Of a DNA stretch of 64,000 bases, positions 60,678 to 64,000 are shown one piece after another. The position numbers were made by a program, and so were the translations under genes. Origin of the DNA: Glycine soja. Its lineage: Eukaryota; Streptophyta; Magnoliopsida; Fabales; Fabaceae. Under the pieces are notes generated by a model. It did no database searches. It was given only the letters and a program-made list of their open reading frames with translations, and was not told where the DNA came from. The stretch covers positions 53,109,928-53,173,927 of the forward strand of contig NC_041019.1 of assembly GCF_004193775.1 (NCBI RefSeq). Reading direction: 5' to 3'. The first letter of the stretch is position 1, and each line of letters begins with the position of its first letter.

Positions 60678-61003
60678 TGTTAGGTGCTGAGTTTGTGGTT
60701 GCTGGTTTCGAGGGTCCAACACCTCTAAGAGAAAGAGAGAGTGAGGGAGAGAGAAGAGAAACTAAGGGAAGAACTTTCTTTTGATATTTTCCTCATGGTA
60801 AGTGCTTATTACAGATGTATATTTATAGCTATAAGGATAGGGGACATGGTCCCCACAACACCAACAGAATTACGCAAACGCAGAATACATCACTAGCAGC
60901 AAGGCAAAATATTCCCTATTCTAGAAGCTACCATACGATCCTAGTAGTGCGCTCCTTCCCTTCACGTACGGTCACGCATGGGCCTTCTGTGCTACTCGTA
61001 ACA
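60678..61003 (-). repeat. Outer LTR, right half
   Basis: 326-bp reverse copy of 57674-58005, next to a reverse primer site at about 60655-60677. It lacks a short A-rich stretch of the left LTR. Confidence 0.9.
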
Positions 61004-61141
61004 TTAATTATGATAATTAACAGACTAATACTATGATTTCTATGAAATATTTGACTGTCTGAGGAGATATTAATACATTATTCTTCCCTGGTTACAAACT
61101 AATCTTTGACTGTCTCGCTCATTTGCAAAACCTGGAATAAA

Positions 61142-61674
61142 GCTTGTCATGAATCATTTCTTCGGGCTTGCCTCAACTTCTCTGGAAGAACAAATAGAGA
61201 TTTCCTATTTTAATTTTGTCATCCTTTGGCAGATATGTGTAAACGCAAAGGAATGGTACGATGTTAGCTTGTACCATTTGTTAGTGTGATTATCATATGG
61301 TTACATTGTTGATAAATTTCTTTACCTGTTTGGATTTTATGCCAGGAGTTTTATCCAGATCCATTACTGCCTATAACAAGTCAAATAGAGAGTGCTCTTG
61401 TGAATGTGCATAAGCAGTGGGTGACAAACCTAGCAAACATGGAAGTGCAAGGAAGACTCCAATTATTGATCAGAATTTTGCCTGATGTCAAGGGGTCTTA
61501 TGGTGAGTGTCTTGCATGTTCTAACTAAACAATAATTTGATTTTATCATCTTAAATATTTCTAGTTCTGACAGGAAATTAATAAACGCATATGTGAAACC
61601 GACCTAGGAATAGTTTCTCAGTATTGTCTGCCGAGGCAAGTTGGAAAGACGATTATGCAATATCTTGAAAGTTA
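61142..61674 (+). pseudogene. Argonaute (AGO5-like) fragment, plus arm of copy B
   Basis: Same blocks as copy A: ACHESF, then CLNFSGRTN, FCHPLADMCKRKGMV, then FYPDPLLPITSQIESALVNV, NMEVQGRLQLLIRILPDVKG and KRICETDLGIVSQYC. Blocks are separated by a stop and by indels, so it is not coding. Confidence 0.87.
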
Positions 61675-61702
61675 AGATGATAAAATAGCACATATGCACC
61701 TT

Positions 61703-62220
61703 ATTTTCCATATTGCATGTTCATCATTTGCAACTTGTCTCGCTGGCAACACTGAGACTATTTCTAGTTCAGTTTCACATATGCATTTTATTTTCCCTGC
61801 CAGAACAAGACAGACTTAAGATAATAAAATCAAATTAGAGTTTTAGTGTGAACATGAAATTGAAGACATACACACACCATAAGACCCCTTGACATCAGGC
61901 AAAATTATGATCAACAATTGGAGTCTTCCTTGCACTTTCATGCTTGCTAGTTTTGTCACACATTGCTTATGGACATTCACAAGAGCATTCTCTATTTGAC
62001 TAGCTTGAACAGTTGTTATAGGCAATAAGGATAAAAATCCAGGCATAATATCCAAAAAGACAGAAATTTATCAACAATGTAATCACGCTAACAAATGGTA
62101 CAAGCTAACATCGTACCATTTCTTTGCTTTTACACATCTGGATGACAAAATTGAAATGGAAAATCTGTTTGTTTTTCCAAAGAAGTTGAGGCAAGTCCAA
62201 AGAAATGGGCCACGGCAAGC
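61703..62220 (-). pseudogene. Argonaute (AGO5-like) fragment, minus arm of copy B
   Basis: Partner of the plus arm: MCKSKEMV, LLPITTVQASQIENALVNVH, KLASMKVQGRLQLLIIILPD, VKGSYG, then an intron-like gap. It differs from copy A at few residues (ENAL for ESAL, ASM for ANM), so the two loci began to diverge after duplication. Confidence 0.87.
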
Positions 62221-62964
62221 TTTATTCTAGGTTTTGCAAATGAGCAAGGCAGCTGCAAGGTCTGCGACATTGCAGGACATAAATATGATTACCAGAATCT
62301 GATTCATCAGATAATCATTCCAGTATATTCTGGCAGCTGAATTGTTATTACCCATTTCTTTATGCTTCCTGCATATATATTAAATGTTTCACATGATTAT
62401 TTTAATTTTCTCATGACCAGAAAATGCAAGAAACAAAACCCTTAACAGGGAATTTCCCATGTATTTAACTGCATCTGCTATATGCTAGGAATCAATGAAG
62501 TCAGAAATTGAAAGATTCTAACGAAATATATTTCTTTTATAAATGCTTCGTTGAAGAGGTAATCACTATTTGATGACAGATAATATTTCATATATTCTTT
62601 TAGCCCAATTCTTGCTGTTAGAATTCATATCAAAGAAACAAAAGAGGTTTACAAATCTAGCAAAAGATACTTCTCGAATATATTAAAAAGAAGTAAGTAA
62701 TCAAAATAGTATAAGAGAACTGAAATTCTTTCTTTAATAGTATCATCATTTGTAAGGAACAACTCGGGCTTCAAAATCTTGTAAAATATATAATTAATTT
62801 CTTGATGCATTGAAAAACAAAAAGATAGTCAGATTTGCTTGGACTAGAAATATATCCTGAGCAGGCTGCCATAAATTTTTAACATCCTATAAAATTTTCA
62901 TTTACTCAGATTTATTCTGCATTAGGGTTTAATTTGGGTTGAAAAACCATTAATTACCAAAAAC

Positions 62965-62968
<4 letters not shown>

Positions 62969-63026
<58 letters not shown>
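62969..63026. repeat. (AT)n microsatellite
   Basis: About 29 AT units where copy A has only a short interrupted ATATATAC tract (about 43285-43302). Confidence 0.95.
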
Positions 63027-63028
<2 letters not shown>

Positions 63029-64000
63029 GAAAGAACTAAAAATATGATAAACTCGTGATAGTAACTATAGTGTGGTCCATAGGTCAACTTTGTGATGGCC
63101 TTATCAACAATTTTTTACCAAACACAAAACGCAGATTAGCTAGGCAAAACTAATATGTAGACTGGACAAACAAGTTATAAAAATGTAATTTATATTATAA
63201 TATATATTTTAAAATATATTACATCGGCACAAAAAAATTATATTATGTAGAGTTTAGTCTTTTATGTTAATATAGTAAATCTTATAAATTATTATATATA
63301 GATAGGGTATTTTGCTTTAAAAGGTTGTATAATAACCCACCACTTGCATGTACACACATGGTAATTAAGAATAAGAGAAATGTTACCTTTAAGCAGCAGT
63401 GATAAGTTGTTCATCCGTTAAGTAAACATAATAGTTAAATACTATGTAGGCTGTATTTCCATTACCCAGACATGGAACATATTTCAAGAACCGAATCAAT
63501 CATTTTTGCTCAATTAGGGACATGCAAACTCTACTTTGTTCTATGCGGGTCAAACCCTGTCGGTTTTGTGTTACCTAACAAAAAGTGAAAAGAATTGGAA
63601 AATAGGATAAAATAGATCTAGAAAACCTCAAGGGGAAATAGGGAAAAATGAACAAATGAATTGCACAAATAGACCAAACAAAAATTAAATAATGAAAAAT
63701 AAATTGAATAAGAAAAAAATACAAAAAAAGAGAGAAAGATTTCAGACCTTCAACAAGTTTCGAATGGCTTGCGAGGATGTGAGTGGTGGAAAAGAGAAGG
63801 ATGAGATTTGGTGGTAGAAAGGGAGAAACTTGAAACTTTGAAAGTGAAATGAAGTATTGATTTAGGACTTACCGTAGAGAATAAAAGACAGAAAAGACAA
63901 GAGATACAAGAGAAAAGAAAAAGAGAGGAACTTAATATATATGATTCTGACAACACCATCAACCAATGGTGTAGAAGATGATAGTGAAGGTGCGGCTCAA

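Larger units (their letters stand above)
57674..61003. mobile_element. Palindromic dimer of a short non-autonomous LTR retroelement
   Basis: The left half (57674-59279) is a non-autonomous LTR element: LTR, 1.0-kb internal part, second LTR. The right half (59331-61003) is the same element in reverse. The outer ends are TGTTACGAGTAGC and GCTACTCGTAACA, and TTAAT lies immediately outside both (57669-57673 and 61004-61008). Copy A shows the unoccupied site with one TTAAT (41315-41319), so the whole palindrome went in as one unit or was formed after insertion without disturbing the ends. GC content and codon look differ strongly from the AT-rich surroundings. Confidence 0.93.
61109..62258. repeat. 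Fold-back of Argonaute sequence, copy B
   Basis: Arms 61109-61679 and 61698-62258, the duplicate of 41417-42565. The left arm begins about 105 bp beyond the retroelement palindrome. Confidence 0.9.
55701..64000 (+). repeat. Segmental duplication, copy B (continues beyond the window)
   Basis: Direct repeat of copy A. It has two large differences: about 480 bp at 57111-57587 absent from copy A, and the 3,330-bp retroelement palindrome at 57674-61003. Small indels include a missing ~60-bp stretch near 56760 and a (AT)n expansion at 62969-63026. Confidence 0.93.

Overview
The window is nuclear DNA of a flowering plant, most likely a legume and plausibly Glycine or a close relative. This rests on the strongly AT-rich intergenic DNA, the small-intron genes, the plant transposon families (Copia, RTE-type LINE, MULE, hAT, Tourist), two legume-like polyphenol oxidases, plant mobile domain and Argonaute-5-like sequence. 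The species is inferred, not proven. Four genes look functional: two intronless polyphenol oxidases (12211-13965 plus, 21849-23654 minus), a three-exon PaaI-like thioesterase (35428-38247 minus) and a five-exon small C2-domain protein (51270-53484 plus).

Layout. 157-6600 is a minus-strand Copia LTR retrotransposon with both LTRs, PBS and PPT but a broken gag-pol. 7973-10381 looks like a solo gypsy-type LTR. 12125-14371 and 21422-23740 are the arms of an inverted duplication, each carrying one polyphenol oxidase with its core promoter and 3' flank; the spacer holds a full-length RTE LINE (14784-17956, 17-bp target duplication), an hAT-like fragment and a MULE-type MITE. 26653-32736 is a decayed Mutator-associated block: two PB1-like mudrA N-terminal frames and a plant mobile domain pseudogene, embedded in ~150-bp and ~193-bp tandem repeats.

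The right half is built on a direct segmental duplication: copy A 39763-44295 and copy B 55701 to the window end, about 16 kb apart. Each copy contains a near-perfectly centred inverted repeat (about 560-bp arms, ~20-bp loop) made of Argonaute-5-like exons, so a transcript would fold into a long AGO hairpin. Copy B also took an insertion that copy A lacks: a 3,330-bp palindrome made of two short non-autonomous LTR retroelements joined tail to tail through their 3' LTRs, flanked as one unit by a 5-bp TTAAT target duplication. Between the duplicate copies lie a Pack-MULE carrying a DUF26 receptor-kinase exon (47296-48545), the C2 gene with a long (AT)n tract about 80 bp upstream of its ATG, and a Tourist MITE.

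The most novel candidates are the AGO5-like fold-back locus (possible source of small RNAs against an Argonaute) and the palindromic LTR-element dimer inserted as one integration event only about 100 bp from one of those hairpins. No expression can be shown from sequence alone.
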